From: JACCZX01 sp963824935
GTDB taxonomy: Bacteria > Pseudomonadota > Gammaproteobacteria > Burkholderiales > Burkholderiaceae_F
NCBI GenBank assembly: GCA_963824935.1
Contig: CAWGRF010000008.1
Coordinates: forward strand, 1 to 64,000
Direction of reading: 5' to 3'
DNA: 64,000 nt
This document shows, piece by piece, positions 1 to 8,427 of this stretch. Below the pieces are notes generated by a model, which saw only the letters and a list, made by a program, of their open reading frames with translations, ran no database searches and had not been told where the DNA came from. The translations under genes were made by a program, and so were the position numbers. Positions within the stretch are counted from its first letter, which is position 1; each line of letters opens with the position of its first letter.

Positions 1-128
1 CTACGGGCGTCCGCTTTCACCCATAGGGGCCGACCGGTCGCTGCCTGTGGTATTCAACCCCCGTAGTGGCCGCATTCCTGGCCGCTTTTCAACCCGTGCG
101 CCCCGGCCGGCAACGGTAAAAAGCAGGG
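1..128. repeat. Intergenic leader with degenerate repeat-like motif
   Basis: No coding signal is convincing here. The stretch holds a GTCCGCTTTCACCCAT motif near position 9 and a TGGCCGCTTTTCAACCCGT motif near 79. Both resemble motifs in the intergenic stretches near 1621-1660 and 5017-5093. This suggests a short dispersed intergenic element, but the copies are diverged and were compared only by eye. Confidence 0.35.
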
Positions 129-1544
129 ATGTCGAGCCCTGCACCGCGTCCATCAAAGCCCCGCGCAGCTGCGGCGGATTTGCGCGCCGCGAACGCTCCG
201 TCCGCGGATGCCCGCCCGCGTGCGCGGTTAATCGACCTGCCGCGGCTGCGTCACGCCGAGCCGTCGCAGCGACTGCAGCTGATCGCGGTCGGCGTCTTTA
301 TGGCGCTGTGGTTCGCATTCACTGTATGGGCGTCGTCGTTCTGGTTCGAAGCGCTGGCCGATGCGGTCGGGCTGATCGCCGCGATCTTTTTCATCGGCGG
401 CCTGGTGCTGGTGCCGAGCGCGATGAACATGCTGGTCGTCGCCAGCCTGCTGACGGACCGGCGTCCGCCGCGCCGCGCGCTCGCTAAATATCCGGCGTTA
501 TCGGTGCTGATGTACGTGCGCGACCATGCGCAGTCGATTGCCGAAACGATTGAAAGCATCCGTCGACAGGAGTACCCGGGACCGTTCGAGGTGATCCTGA
601 TCGATGACGCCTCGAGCGATCGCACCGCGCAGATCGTGCGCGGCATGGGTTACCGGTGGATCAAAGTCCTGCGTCAGACCAAGGGCCGCGGCAAGGCAGC
701 GGCGCTTAACCGTGCGCTCGAGTCGGCACAGCACGACCTGATCGTCACGCTCGACGCCGATGCCATTCTGTTCGGCGACGCGCTGTGGAGCATGGTGGAG
801 CGCTACGTCGCCGCTGAACCCAACGTGCGAGCGATCGCCGGCTGCGTGCTGGTCCGCAACTCGCGCGAAAACTGGCTAACCCGCGCCCAGGAGTGGGATT
901 ACTTTCACGGACTGGCGTCGATGAAGCGATTGCAGTCGCAGTACCAGGGAACGGTCGTCGCCGAAGCGGCGTTCACGATCTACGACCGCGCGGTGCTGAA
1001 GGAAGTGGGTGGCTGGCGTTCTGACGTTGCGGAAGAGGTTCTGCTGACATGGGACATGTTGCAGCGAGGTTGGCGCGTCGGCTTCGCCGAGGACGCCTGC
1101 TGCTTCATCATCGTGCCCGTGGACGTGAAATCGTTCGTGCGGCAGCGCCTGCGCCACGCCCGCACGACGTTGCGCGCGCTGCGCGAGCTGCCGCCCGAAC
1201 TAGCCAAGCGGACGTCCATGGCCTTCGTGGTCTGGCATCTGCTGTTTCCGTGGACCGACCTTGCATTTACGCTGGGCTTCGTCCCGGGTGTCCTTCTGTC
1301 CATGGCGTACAGCAGCCACCTGCTGATGGGACCGATGGCGGTAACACTGCTGCCAGCTGTACTGCTGCTGAATATCGCGATTTTCTTCGCGATGCGATCG
1401 ATGTTCCACACTCACGGGCTGAAGGTCCGCCGCAATGTTGGCGGCCTCGTCGTCTACATCTTCGGATACAGCCTGCTGCTGCAGCCCGCGCGCGCCGCCG
1501 GCTATCTGGCAGGCCTGATGCGCTCCCGCCCGACGAAGACCTGA
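129..1544 (+). CDS. Membrane family 2 glycosyltransferase, PgaC/hyaluronan-synthase-like
   Basis: The 471-residue protein has a polar N-terminus (1-45), two membrane segments (about 49-107), a GT-A glycosyltransferase domain (about 120-345) and further membrane segments to about 460. This is the layout of PgaC/IcaA-type processive synthases that polymerise a sugar nucleotide and export the chain. Visible motifs are DD at 159-160 and DAD at 209-211. The usual catalytic ED is EE at 302-303, and the usual QxxRW is Q-R-L-R-H at 339-343, so the acceptor-site Trp is replaced. No pgaB/pgaD-like partner is nearby, so polymer and substrate are unknown. The ATG at 129 is preceded only by a weak purine stretch (AGCAGGG). 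Confidence 0.85.
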   Translation: MSSPAPRPSKPRAAAADLRAANAPSADARPRARLIDLPRLRHAEPSQRLQLIAVGVFMALWFAFTVWASSFWFEALADAVGLIAAIFFIGGLVLVPSAMNMLVVASLLTDRRPPRRALAKYPALSVLMYVRDHAQSIAETIESIRRQEYPGPFEVILIDDASSDRTAQIVRGMGYRWIKVLRQTKGRGKAAALNRALESAQHDLIVTLDADAILFGDALWSMVERYVAAEPNVRAIAGCVLVRNSRENWLTRAQEWDYFHGLASMKRLQSQYQGTVVAEAAFTIYDRAVLKEVGGWRSDVAEEVLLTWDMLQRGWRVGFAEDACCFIIVPVDVKSFVRQRLRHARTTLRALRELPPELAKRTSMAFVVWHLLFPWTDLAFTLGFVPGVLLSMAYSSHLLMGPMAVTLLPAVLLLNIAIFFAMRSMFHTHGLKVRRNVGGLVVYIFGYSLLLQPARAAGYLAGLMRSRPTKT

Positions 1545-1795
1545 AGGTCATATCTCCCTAGGATCCGCTTACGGGGAGGAAGTGCGATTAATCGGGCTGG
1601 CCGAGAGCTGACAGGGGGCGCATTCGACCCCTTGCGGACAACCGACGATCTGAAGCGGACACTCCCAAGCAATCGGCTCCTGAATAATCTCATCGGTTCC
1701 GGCGGCCCATATGCGGAAGGTCACCGGCGCTGCCACACGCTGCAAGGAAAATCGTCGTAAGGTTGGCTCCCCCGATTACCGGATCACGACATTCA
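1545..1795. repeat. Intergenic, repeat-like segment
   Basis: No gene is seen. Positions 1621-1660 (TTCGACCCCTTG, then GCGGAC about 25 bases later) resemble the segment at 5024-5066 (TTCGACCCGTTG, then GCGGAC), consistent with a dispersed intergenic element. The remainder presumably holds the promoter of the threonine aldolase gene, but no clear -35/-10 pair was recognised. Confidence 0.3.
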
Positions 1796-2848
1796 ATGAA
1801 CGCGGCGACGCCAATCGACCTGCGCTCGGATACGGTCACCCGTCCATCCCTGGCAATGCGATCGGCGATCGCCGCGGCCGCCGTCGGTGATGACCAGTAC
1901 GGCGACGACCCGACGGTGAACGCGTTGCAGGAGCGCGTCGCCGCGCTGCTGGGCAAAGAAGCAGCGCTCTGGTTGCCCAGCGGCACCATGGCGAATCAGG
2001 TTGCCCTGCGCACGCTCACCCGCCCCGGAGACGATGTGATCGTCAGCCGCGAGGCTCATGCGGTCTGGCACGAGACCGGGGGATCGGCCGCCAACGCGGG
2101 CGTTCAGTTGACCGAAATCGGCGCGCGCGGTGTCTTCACAGCAGAGGAGTTCGTTGCGGCGATAAAGCCGCGCGACCACCCCATGTACCCTCCTACCACG
2201 CTCGTCGAAGTTGAGAATACGCACAATCGTGCCGGCGGCGTTGTCTTCCCGCAGGATGAGGCGGTGCGGATCTGCGCCGGTGCGCGCAAACTGGGTATCG
2301 CCAGCTATCTCGATGGAGCGCGCCTCTGGAATGTCGCCGCGGCGACAGGTAGTTCATTGAGCGAACTGGCCGCGCCCTTCGACCTGGTTGGGGTCTCGCT
2401 TTCCAAGGGGCTGGGCGCGCCTGGCGGTTCGCTGCTCGCCGGCCCACGAGACATCGTAGCGCGTGCGATCCGCCACCGCCGCATGATGGGCGGTGCCATG
2501 CGACAGGTCGGAATCTTTGCCGCGGCCGGTATCTTCGCCCTGGACAACAACATGACGCGCCTGGTCGAGGACCATGCGAACGCCCACCTGATCGCAGACC
2601 GTCTCGCAAAGTGCCGGCGTATTGCCATCGATCTTGCAACCGTGCAGACGAACATCCTCGTGTTCGGCCTCGCCCCGGACGCACCGGATGCCATGATGCT
2701 CGTCGCCAATGCGCGCGCACGCGGCGTTCTGATCAATGCCTTTGGACCGCGCACGGTCCGCGCAGTCACCCACCTCGACGTATCGCGCGAACAATGCACG
2801 AGGGCTGCCAACGTCCTGGTAGAGATTGCCGGCGGCTCGACGGCCTGA
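1796..2848 (+). CDS. ltaE: Low-specificity L-threonine aldolase
   Basis: This is a fold-type I PLP enzyme of the threonine aldolase family, which splits L-threonine or L-allo-threonine into glycine and acetaldehyde. The family N-terminus IDLRSDTVTRP is present at 7-17, followed by GDDQYGDDPTVN (31-42). The PLP-binding lysine lies in the SLSKGLGAPGGS motif (Lys about 204). The length of 350 residues matches the family. An in-frame TTG at 1763 would add 11 residues, but the ATG at 1796 places the conserved motif at the expected distance. It appears monocistronic, with the next gene starting 21 bases after its stop. Confidence 0.93.
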   Translation: MNAATPIDLRSDTVTRPSLAMRSAIAAAAVGDDQYGDDPTVNALQERVAALLGKEAALWLPSGTMANQVALRTLTRPGDDVIVSREAHAVWHETGGSAANAGVQLTEIGARGVFTAEEFVAAIKPRDHPMYPPTTLVEVENTHNRAGGVVFPQDEAVRICAGARKLGIASYLDGARLWNVAAATGSSLSELAAPFDLVGVSLSKGLGAPGGSLLAGPRDIVARAIRHRRMMGGAMRQVGIFAAAGIFALDNNMTRLVEDHANAHLIADRLAKCRRIAIDLATVQTNILVFGLAPDAPDAMMLVANARARGVLINAFGPRTVRAVTHLDVSREQCTRAANVLVEIAGGSTA

Positions 2849-2869
2849 GGCCTCGCGTCAGAGTCCCGC

Positions 2870-3922
2870 ATGAAGACCAGTCTTTCGCTGCTTGCCTTGC
2901 CTGCCCTCGTGGCCGCCTTTGTTGTCGCCATGCCTGAGCTCCACGCACAGACGCCCACCGCCGCCCGAGCGGCGCAGCGCCTGATCGAGACCACCGCACC
3001 GGCACAACGCAAAGAGTTGTTGCTGCCGTTCACTGAAGCGGTCCGCAGCGACTGGCACTACACGCCGCGCCGGCGCGACGGCTTGGCCTGGAAGGCCATG
3101 TCGACTGCGCAACGCGAGTCGACCACGGCTTTGCTGCGCACGGCGCTGAATGAGCGCGGCCTGGACAAGGTGCGCGCCGTGATGGCGCTGGAGATCACGC
3201 TGCGCCAGCTGGAGGCCTTCGGCCTTTCGCGCGACCCCGAGAACTACGCGCTCGCCATTTATGGCGAGCCGGGCGTCGGCGGCTGGGGCTGGCGCATCGA
3301 GGGTCACCACCTCTCACTGCACTTCAGCCTCGAGGGCAACCGCTACGTGTCGACGCTGCCTCAGTTTTTCGGTGCGAACCCGGCCGTGGTGCCGCGCGAC
3401 GTGGGTGGCGGTGCACCGCGCGAGGGCTTTCAGCTGCTCGGCAGCGAGGAGGACCTGGCCCGTCAGTGGCTCGCGAGCCTCACCCCGCCTCAGCGGGCGC
3501 GCGCGATCTTCGACACGCGACCCTTTGGTGACATCGTCAGCCGCAACGCTACCCGTGCACGGCCGCTGGATGCCGTGGGGCTGCCTTTCGCGGAGATGGA
3601 CGCCGCCCAACAGGCACAAGTGCTGAAACTGATCGGCGCGTTCGCCGATCACCTCCAGCCGGAGCTCACCCAGGCGCGCCTCGCGCGTGTGCGCGCGGCT
3701 CCACTCGATTCGATCCAAGTCGGCTGGGCTGGATCGGATCAGCCGCGTCAGCCGCACTACTTTCGCATCCAGGGCGCGAACTTCCTCATCGAGTTCGACA
3801 ACTCGGGCGGCAACCACATCCACTCGGTGTGGCGCGACTTCGAAGGCGATTTCGGCCGCGACGTGTTGCGTGACCACTACCGCGGCGCGGAGGGCACCGC
3901 GCATCGGCATGGCAGCCGCTGA
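2870..3922 (+). CDS. DUF3500 family exported protein
   Basis: The 350-residue product starts with a clear signal peptide (about 1-26, ending in ELHA before QTP). The rest matches the DUF3500 family by its pattern: an EGHHLSLHF stretch around 145, a phenylalanine/asparagine-rich FFGANPA stretch, and a C-terminal DNSGGNHIHSVWRDFEGDFG motif. Members are secreted proteins without an assigned biochemical role. The conserved His and Asp residues would suit metal binding, but that is inference. It lies directly downstream of threonine aldolase on the same strand and may share its transcript. Confidence 0.85.
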   Translation: MKTSLSLLALPALVAAFVVAMPELHAQTPTAARAAQRLIETTAPAQRKELLLPFTEAVRSDWHYTPRRRDGLAWKAMSTAQRESTTALLRTALNERGLDKVRAVMALEITLRQLEAFGLSRDPENYALAIYGEPGVGGWGWRIEGHHLSLHFSLEGNRYVSTLPQFFGANPAVVPRDVGGGAPREGFQLLGSEEDLARQWLASLTPPQRARAIFDTRPFGDIVSRNATRARPLDAVGLPFAEMDAAQQAQVLKLIGAFADHLQPELTQARLARVRAAPLDSIQVGWAGSDQPRQPHYFRIQGANFLIEFDNSGGNHIHSVWRDFEGDFGRDVLRDHYRGAEGTAHRHGSR

Positions 3923-3988
3923 GCGGATGCGCCTGCATGCGTCGGGGGGCGGCAGCTAGGCAGATGGCGTTTCGCATGCACGGTCTTC

Positions 3989-4285
3989 TCAACCAATAAT
4001 TACTGTTGAGGCGCCGCTGGCGATCACATTTGACCCGCCGGATTCGACGACCGCATCGCCTTGGCGCGCGGCGGGCGCGCCGCCAATCATCACTGAGGAA
4101 CTCCCAACAATCACAGAGCCGCCGACGTGCAACCGACCACCGTCGGCAAGAGGGCAATTGTGAAAATCACTGGCGGCGCGCCATGCCGGTTGGCCACCGA
4201 TCAGGACGGTTGCGCAGCCCGGACCGGGCGCCAACGGTGTGCCATGGCTGGTCATGTCGCCGACACGTGCAGCGGGCCGTCCCAT
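3989..4285 (-). CDS. PAAR-domain spike-tip protein
   Basis: This 98-residue protein is a stand-alone PAAR domain. It opens GRPAARVGDMTSHGTPLAPG, and paired glycine/hydrophobic repeats (VLIGGQPAWR, VMIGGAPAARQGD) follow, the three-fold pattern that caps the spike of contractile injection systems and binds zinc. It starts five bases after the stop of the beta-helix spike gene (4291-4902), so the two are surely cotranscribed and probably translationally coupled. No toxin extension is fused to the C-terminus. No tube, sheath or ATPase gene is visible in the window, so the host apparatus is unknown. Confidence 0.88.
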   Translation of the reverse strand: MGRPAARVGDMTSHGTPLAPGPGCATVLIGGQPAWRAASDFHNCPLADGGRLHVGGSVIVGSSSVMIGGAPAARQGDAVVESGGSNVIASGASTVIIG

Positions 4286-4290
4286 GGTAT

Positions 4291-4902
4291 TCAGTTGATG
4301 TTCACAAGGGTGCCGCGAACGGTGAGCGTCGCGCTGGCCTTGAGGTCCAGCGTACCGGTCGCCTCGATCGTGATCGTCGCGGCCTTGATGCTCAGCGCGC
4401 CGCTGGCCTCGATACTCATCTTGCCGCTCGCACTCGCGATCTCGACTCGATTCCCTTGAGCGTCTTCGACGAGGATGCCGTTGTCGTCCAGCATCACCTT
4501 CCTACCCTTTACATGCCTCACCTCGACGACACCATGCGGGCCGTCATCGAACAGCAGCATGTGGCCCTTCCGCGACTTGAGGATTCGCTTGTCGTTCTTG
4601 CCATCGGAGTTAGCGAGCGGCGGCTTGTTGTTCCCACTCCACAGCGAACCGAGCACATAGGGAGAACGAAGGTCCCCGCGCTCGAACGCGACCACCACCT
4701 CGTCACCCACTTCAGGGATGAGCACTAAACCACGGTCGTTTCCCGCCATCGGCATCGCCAAGCGCGCCCAGTAACTCTCGCGCTGCCCCTCCTGCCACGG
4801 ATAGCGGACCTTCACGCGACACAGATCATCGGGGTCCTTATTGTCAGTGACCACTGCGACGGCCACGCCGTTGAAAGCAGCCTTGCTCGGTACGGGCGCC
4901 AT
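4291..4902 (-). CDS. Baseplate-V/gp5-like spike protein with C-terminal beta-helix
   Basis: The 203 residues show an OB-fold spike domain (about 10-100) with the VgrG/gp45-type signatures RVKVRYPWQ, WARLAMPMAGNDRG and LIPEVGDEVVVAFERGD. A repetitive beta-helix tail follows (about 140-203; alternating IEASGALSIKAATITIEATG). This matches phage baseplate assembly protein V and the C-terminal part of extracellular injection system Afp8/Pvc8-type spikes. The gp27-like N-terminal ring domain of VgrG or Afp8 is absent, and nothing upstream supplies it. A purine-rich GGGAGA lies about 10 bases before the ATG. It forms a two-gene unit with the PAAR tip gene. Confidence 0.85.
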   Translation of the reverse strand: MAPVPSKAAFNGVAVAVVTDNKDPDDLCRVKVRYPWQEGQRESYWARLAMPMAGNDRGLVLIPEVGDEVVVAFERGDLRSPYVLGSLWSGNNKPPLANSDGKNDKRILKSRKGHMLLFDDGPHGVVEVRHVKGRKVMLDDNGILVEDAQGNRVEIASASGKMSIEASGALSIKAATITIEATGTLDLKASATLTVRGTLVNIN

Positions 4903-5016
4903 GAGGGAGTCTCCCGATCGTGCCTTGGATCAATGTAATCGCCGCATGCGCTTTCCGCCACCCCCGCTCGACCTGACTCAGCTGCTTTCTAATACAGATC
5001 TCCTCGCCTCGATGAC

Positions 5017-5093
5017 TGGCCGCTTTCGACCCGTTGTGCAGACATCGCGCTCTCCCGAGAGCGGACGTTTCAACAGCTCCTGGAAGCGGACGC
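5017..5093. repeat. Copy of a short dispersed intergenic element
   Basis: The stretch runs TGGCCGCTTTCGACCCGTTG, a short spacer, then two AGCGGACG motifs (about 5060 and 5086). Similar motif pairs occur near 1-110 and 1621-1660. It lies exactly between the spike module and the end of the foreign-looking oxidase gene, so it may mark one side of that insertion. The similarity was judged by eye only. Confidence 0.4.
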
Positions 5094-6534
5094 CTAACGT
5101 CTGAGTTGAGCCGTGCTCAACCTCGGGCGGATGTTCTGGTTGTGGTGGAAGACGTTATCGGGGTCGTACGTGGTCTTCACGTCCACCAGCCGGTCGTAGA
5201 CGGAGTCGCCGTACGCCTCGCGGACCCGGTCGGGGTCTTCGTCGCCGCCGAGAAAGTTGACGTAGACGCCTTTGCGGAATGCGGCCGAGGGCGGCGAAGA
5301 ACTCCCTCGTCCAAGCGGTGTCGCGGTCGCCGAAGTCCTCGCCGGGCCGCCACACACTATCGAGGGTGATCGCGTGCGATGCCTGCCGGTTCCCGAACGC
5401 CGTCCTGCCCTCGGCCACTCGGCTCACCGCCCCCTTCAGATGGAACATCGCCACGTACGACCGTGGCGACGAGCAGGAGAACGCGTGCTCGGCGATCACG
5501 TCGATGAGATCGTCGCGGAGCTCGGGCAGGTGGGTGGACTTCCAGTAGTAGTTCCAACCGTGGACGACGGTCGAGTCGAGCGCGCTCTGGAATCCCACGT
5601 ACGGCGTGGGCCCGACCAGGTCGAGGAGGGGAGTCCGGGATGCGCGGAGCGGGCGGAGCACCTGCTCACCGTCCTCGATCGGCCCGGCGTAGCAGGTACC
5701 GACCATCACCACCGGGCGCCAGTGCAGATCCTCGGGGATGACCGGTAGCGGTGGCGCGGTGCCGAACCTCACGACCGTGCCGAGCTCGTCGGGAGCGTCG
5801 CGGACGAAGTCGCGGTAGAAGCGGAGGACCTCCCGGGCGTCGCTCGCGTCCCAGAGGATGGGCCCGGCCAGGACGGTGGGCCCGACGGAGTGGAGGCGGA
5901 ACTCGAACGAGGTGACCACGCCGAAGTTGCCGCCGCCGCCTCGCAACGCCCAGAACAGATCGGGATGTTCGTCCTCGGACGCGCGCAGCAGCTCGCCGTC
6001 GGCCGTCACGACGTCGACGGCGAGGAGGTTGTCGACCGTGAGGCCGTGCTTGCGCATCAGCCAGCCGACGCCACCGCCGAGGGTGAGCCCGGCGACTCCG
6101 GTGTGGCTCACGATTCCGCCGGTGGTGGCCAGACCGTGCGCCTGCGTCTCGTGGTCGACGTCGCCCCACAGCGCACCACCCTGCACCCAGGCCCTGCGGT
6201 CGGCGGGATCGACTCGCACGCCCCGCATGGCCGAGAGGTCGATGACGATCCCGTCGTCGCAAACGGCGGTGCCCGCCACGTTGTGGCCTCCGCCCCGTAT
6301 GGCGATCTCCAGATCGTGGTCGCGGGCGAAACGCACGGCCGCGACCACGTCGGCGGTCCCGATGCATCGGGCGATCAAGCGCGGGCGCCGGTCGATGGCA
6401 CCGTTCCAGACTGCACGGGCGATGTCGTAGTCGGCATGGTCGGCACTGATCAGCCGGCCTCGGAACCCGTCGATCTGCACGACGGTTGGCTCCTTGCTCG
6501 CGTGGCCAACTTGCGCGGTCGTCGGTGTCGTCAT
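5094..6534 (-). CDS. FAD-dependent oxidoreductase, berberine-bridge-enzyme type (frameshifted)
   Basis: The protein has a PCMH-type FAD domain with IAIRGGGHNVAG around residue 80, whose His would carry the covalent flavin, followed by GLTLGGGVGWLMRKHGL and LFWALRGGGGNFGVVTSFEF. The second flavin-linking Cys of bicovalent members is absent. The BBE C-terminus (FRKGVYVNFLGGDEDPDRV to YDPDNVFHHNQNIRP) lies in another frame, so a single-base frameshift occurs near 5280. Uninterrupted reading of the first frame stops at 5155. The strong GC bias at third positions looks actinobacterial, suggesting transfer. It is transcribed divergently from the HxlR regulator at 6639. The substrate cannot be inferred. 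Confidence 0.85.
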
Positions 6535-6583
6535 CGTGTCCTTCTTTCTCGATGGCTACATCGAACCACCGCGGACCGCGGCT

Positions 6584-6603
6584 GTACAGTCTAAAAACTG
6601 GAC
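6584..6603. promoter_or_regulatory. Candidate HxlR operator
   Basis: An inverted repeat GTACAGT-CTAAAA-ACTGGAC (one mismatch between the 7-base arms, 6-base spacer) lies between the divergent oxidase (starts 6534) and HxlR regulator (starts 6639). HxlR-family dimers typically bind such short dyads next to their own promoter and that of the divergent oxidoreductase. Binding is inferred. Confidence 0.55.
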
Positions 6604-6638
6604 TTCACAACCGAAGGCGGGTGCGCAACACTGGCGTC

Positions 6639-7396
6639 ATGAGGACGTACGGTCAGTACTGCCCCATCGCCCGTGGCGCCGAGATCTTCGCCGAGCGCTG
6701 GACACCGCTGATCATCCGCAACCTGCACCTTGGCTGCGGAAACTTCAGTGAGATCCTGCAGGGCGCGCCCGGACTCTCGCGTTCCCTGCTCTCACAGCGA
6801 CTCAGGCAGCTCGAACGGCTCGGTGTCGTCGAGTCGGCACCCAAGCCCGACGGGCGCGGGCACCACTACGAGCTCACGTCTGCGGGCCACGACCTCTTCA
6901 CGGTCTGCCAATCGCTTGGCGAGTGGGGTGCGCATTGGCTCGAGATCGCCCCCGAGCACCTCGACCCCTTTGTGGCCCTATGGTCGATGTGCAACGCGCT
7001 CCGCCGAGACCGGCTCCCGGATCGACGCGTCGTCATCCGCTTCGACTTCACCGGCCGCCCGCGCCGTGAGCGCTATTGGCTACTCATCGAGCTCGGAGAC
7101 ACCGAGATCTGCAAGACGTACCCCGGCCTCGACGAGGACCTCTACATCACGGCGGAAGCCGAAGCCTTCGTCAAATGGCACGCCGGCCACCTCACCTGGG
7201 CCCAAGCCACGGCGAGGGCCGCATCCAACTCGACGGCCTCCCGTCGCTGGTACGAGCCTTCCCAACCTGGAACGCCCGCAGCACGTTCGCCCACATCAGG
7301 CCGGTCTCCCGCACCGCCACGAGCCCCGCAGCCGGCGGCTCGGCGTTGACGATCGCCTCTTCCAGCGCGGCGCGTGAGTCGCGCGCGGGCCGGTAA
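6639..7396 (+). CDS. HxlR-family winged-helix regulator, 3' end frameshifted and fused to neighbour
   Basis: The first 190 residues are a typical HxlR/MarR-like regulator. They run from CPIARGAEIFAERWTPLIIR through LSRSLLSQRLRQLERLGVVE (recognition helix region) to GHHYELTSAG (wing). The usual near-N-terminal sensing Cys is at about residue 8. A one-base loss near 7208-7212 moves the expected ending (GEGRIQLDGLPSLVRAFPTWN) into the next frame, which stops at 7396; uncorrected reading stops at 7349. The tail after about 7310 reads antisense through a kinase remnant, so the native 3' end seems lost at a junction. The ATG at 6639 fits the family start. It probably controls the divergent oxidase. 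Confidence 0.82.
7300..7345. other. Junction between foreign oxidase/HxlR block and truncated kinase gene
   Basis: Left of here the sequence codes for the HxlR C-terminus on the plus strand. Right of here the minus strand codes for kinase subdomain X (SGERPYRP to NAEPPA). Neither gene has its normal end, so two unrelated segments were joined in this interval. No terminal inverted repeat or target duplication was recognised. Confidence 0.55.
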
Positions 7397-8344
7397 GGCC
7401 GCTCGCCGCTCAGCAGTTCGAACAGCATCACGCCCAGCGAATACGTGTCGGCCGCGGTGCCAGATCGGCTGTCCGAGAATCTGTTCGGGTGCCGCGTAGT
7501 TCAGCGTCAGCGCGCGGCCGGAAAACTGCGTCAGCGCAGTTTCCTCGGTCAACGACTCGCCGGCACTGAGCAGCTTCGCGATGCCGAAGTCCAGCAGCTT
7601 GACGCGGCCCTCGGCAGTGACGAAGACGTTGCTGGGTTTCAGGTCGCGATGGATGACGAGCTTGCCGTGTGCAAAGGCCACCGCGCGCACGACGTCGACG
7701 AACAGTCGTGTCCGTTCCGCGGGCGCGAGCTGCCGGCGGCGGCACCAGGCGTCGATCGGCTCGCCTTCGACATACTCCAGCGCCAGATACGGGCGCCCGT
7801 CGCCGGCCCAGCCGGCGTCAAGAAGGTGCGCGATGTTCGGATGGTTCAGCGCGGCGAGGACCGCGCGCTCGCGCGCCATGCGATCCGCCAGGCCGCGGTC
7901 GGTCCATTCGGCGCGCGGCAGCTTCAGCGCAACCTGCCGCTCGATACGCCGTCGGCGCGTTCGGCCAGCCAGACGGTGCCCATGCCGCCGCGTGCCGAGT
8001 TCACGCAGCAGTCGATACGGGCCGATCTGGTCGCCGGGGCGTTCGTCGCTGCGCGGTGCCGGGGCCGACGTTGGCGGGCGCAGCGCCTCGGATCGCAGCC
8101 GTGGCATCGCGCCGGCGGTTTCCGATGCCTCCGCGGTACTCGCCTGCTCCAGCAGTCTCTCCAGCAGCGGCAAGAGGTCGCGGTCCGATTCCGGCAGCGT
8201 CGTGATCCATTCGCCCCGGTGCCCGGTGTCGACTTCCAGTGCCTGCGCCAGCAGCCGATTCAGGCGCTTCCAGTCGCCGGACGTGAGCGCAGGCCGCGCG
8301 GCGGCCTGGCCCGACGGCGCGGAGATCCCGGGGCTAGATGACAT
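7330..8344 (-). pseudogene. Ser/Thr protein kinase remnant (truncated, three frameshifts)
   Basis: This is a Hanks-type kinase of the group paired with ECF sigma factors. An N-terminal helical segment (LNRLLAQALEVDTGHRGEW) precedes the kinase domain. The Gly-rich loop (GGMGTVWLAERADGV) is readable only in a shifted frame between about 7945 and 8005. In the main frame follow VALKLPRAEW, HRDLKPSN, DFGIAK and YAAPEQILG. Another shift near 7465 moves GTAADTYSLGVMLFELLSGERPYRP out of frame. The domain ends abruptly near 7330 at foreign sequence, and the TPR region usual in this group is missing. The product cannot be a complete kinase. The start MSSSPG at 8344 is preferred over 8362. Confidence 0.85.
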
Positions 8345-8427
8345 GCCCGTACCTTCGATCACGCGTTGCGCAAGTGGCCATCAAGCACAAGGACGCGGTC
8401 GCGGCGCGAATCCGGACATGGCTTCGA

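Noticed and set aside
3989..4902. Type VI secretion vgrG locus
   Set aside because: The gp27-like domain of VgrG is absent, no tss genes adjoin, and the short spike length fits baseplate-V/eCIS proteins better.
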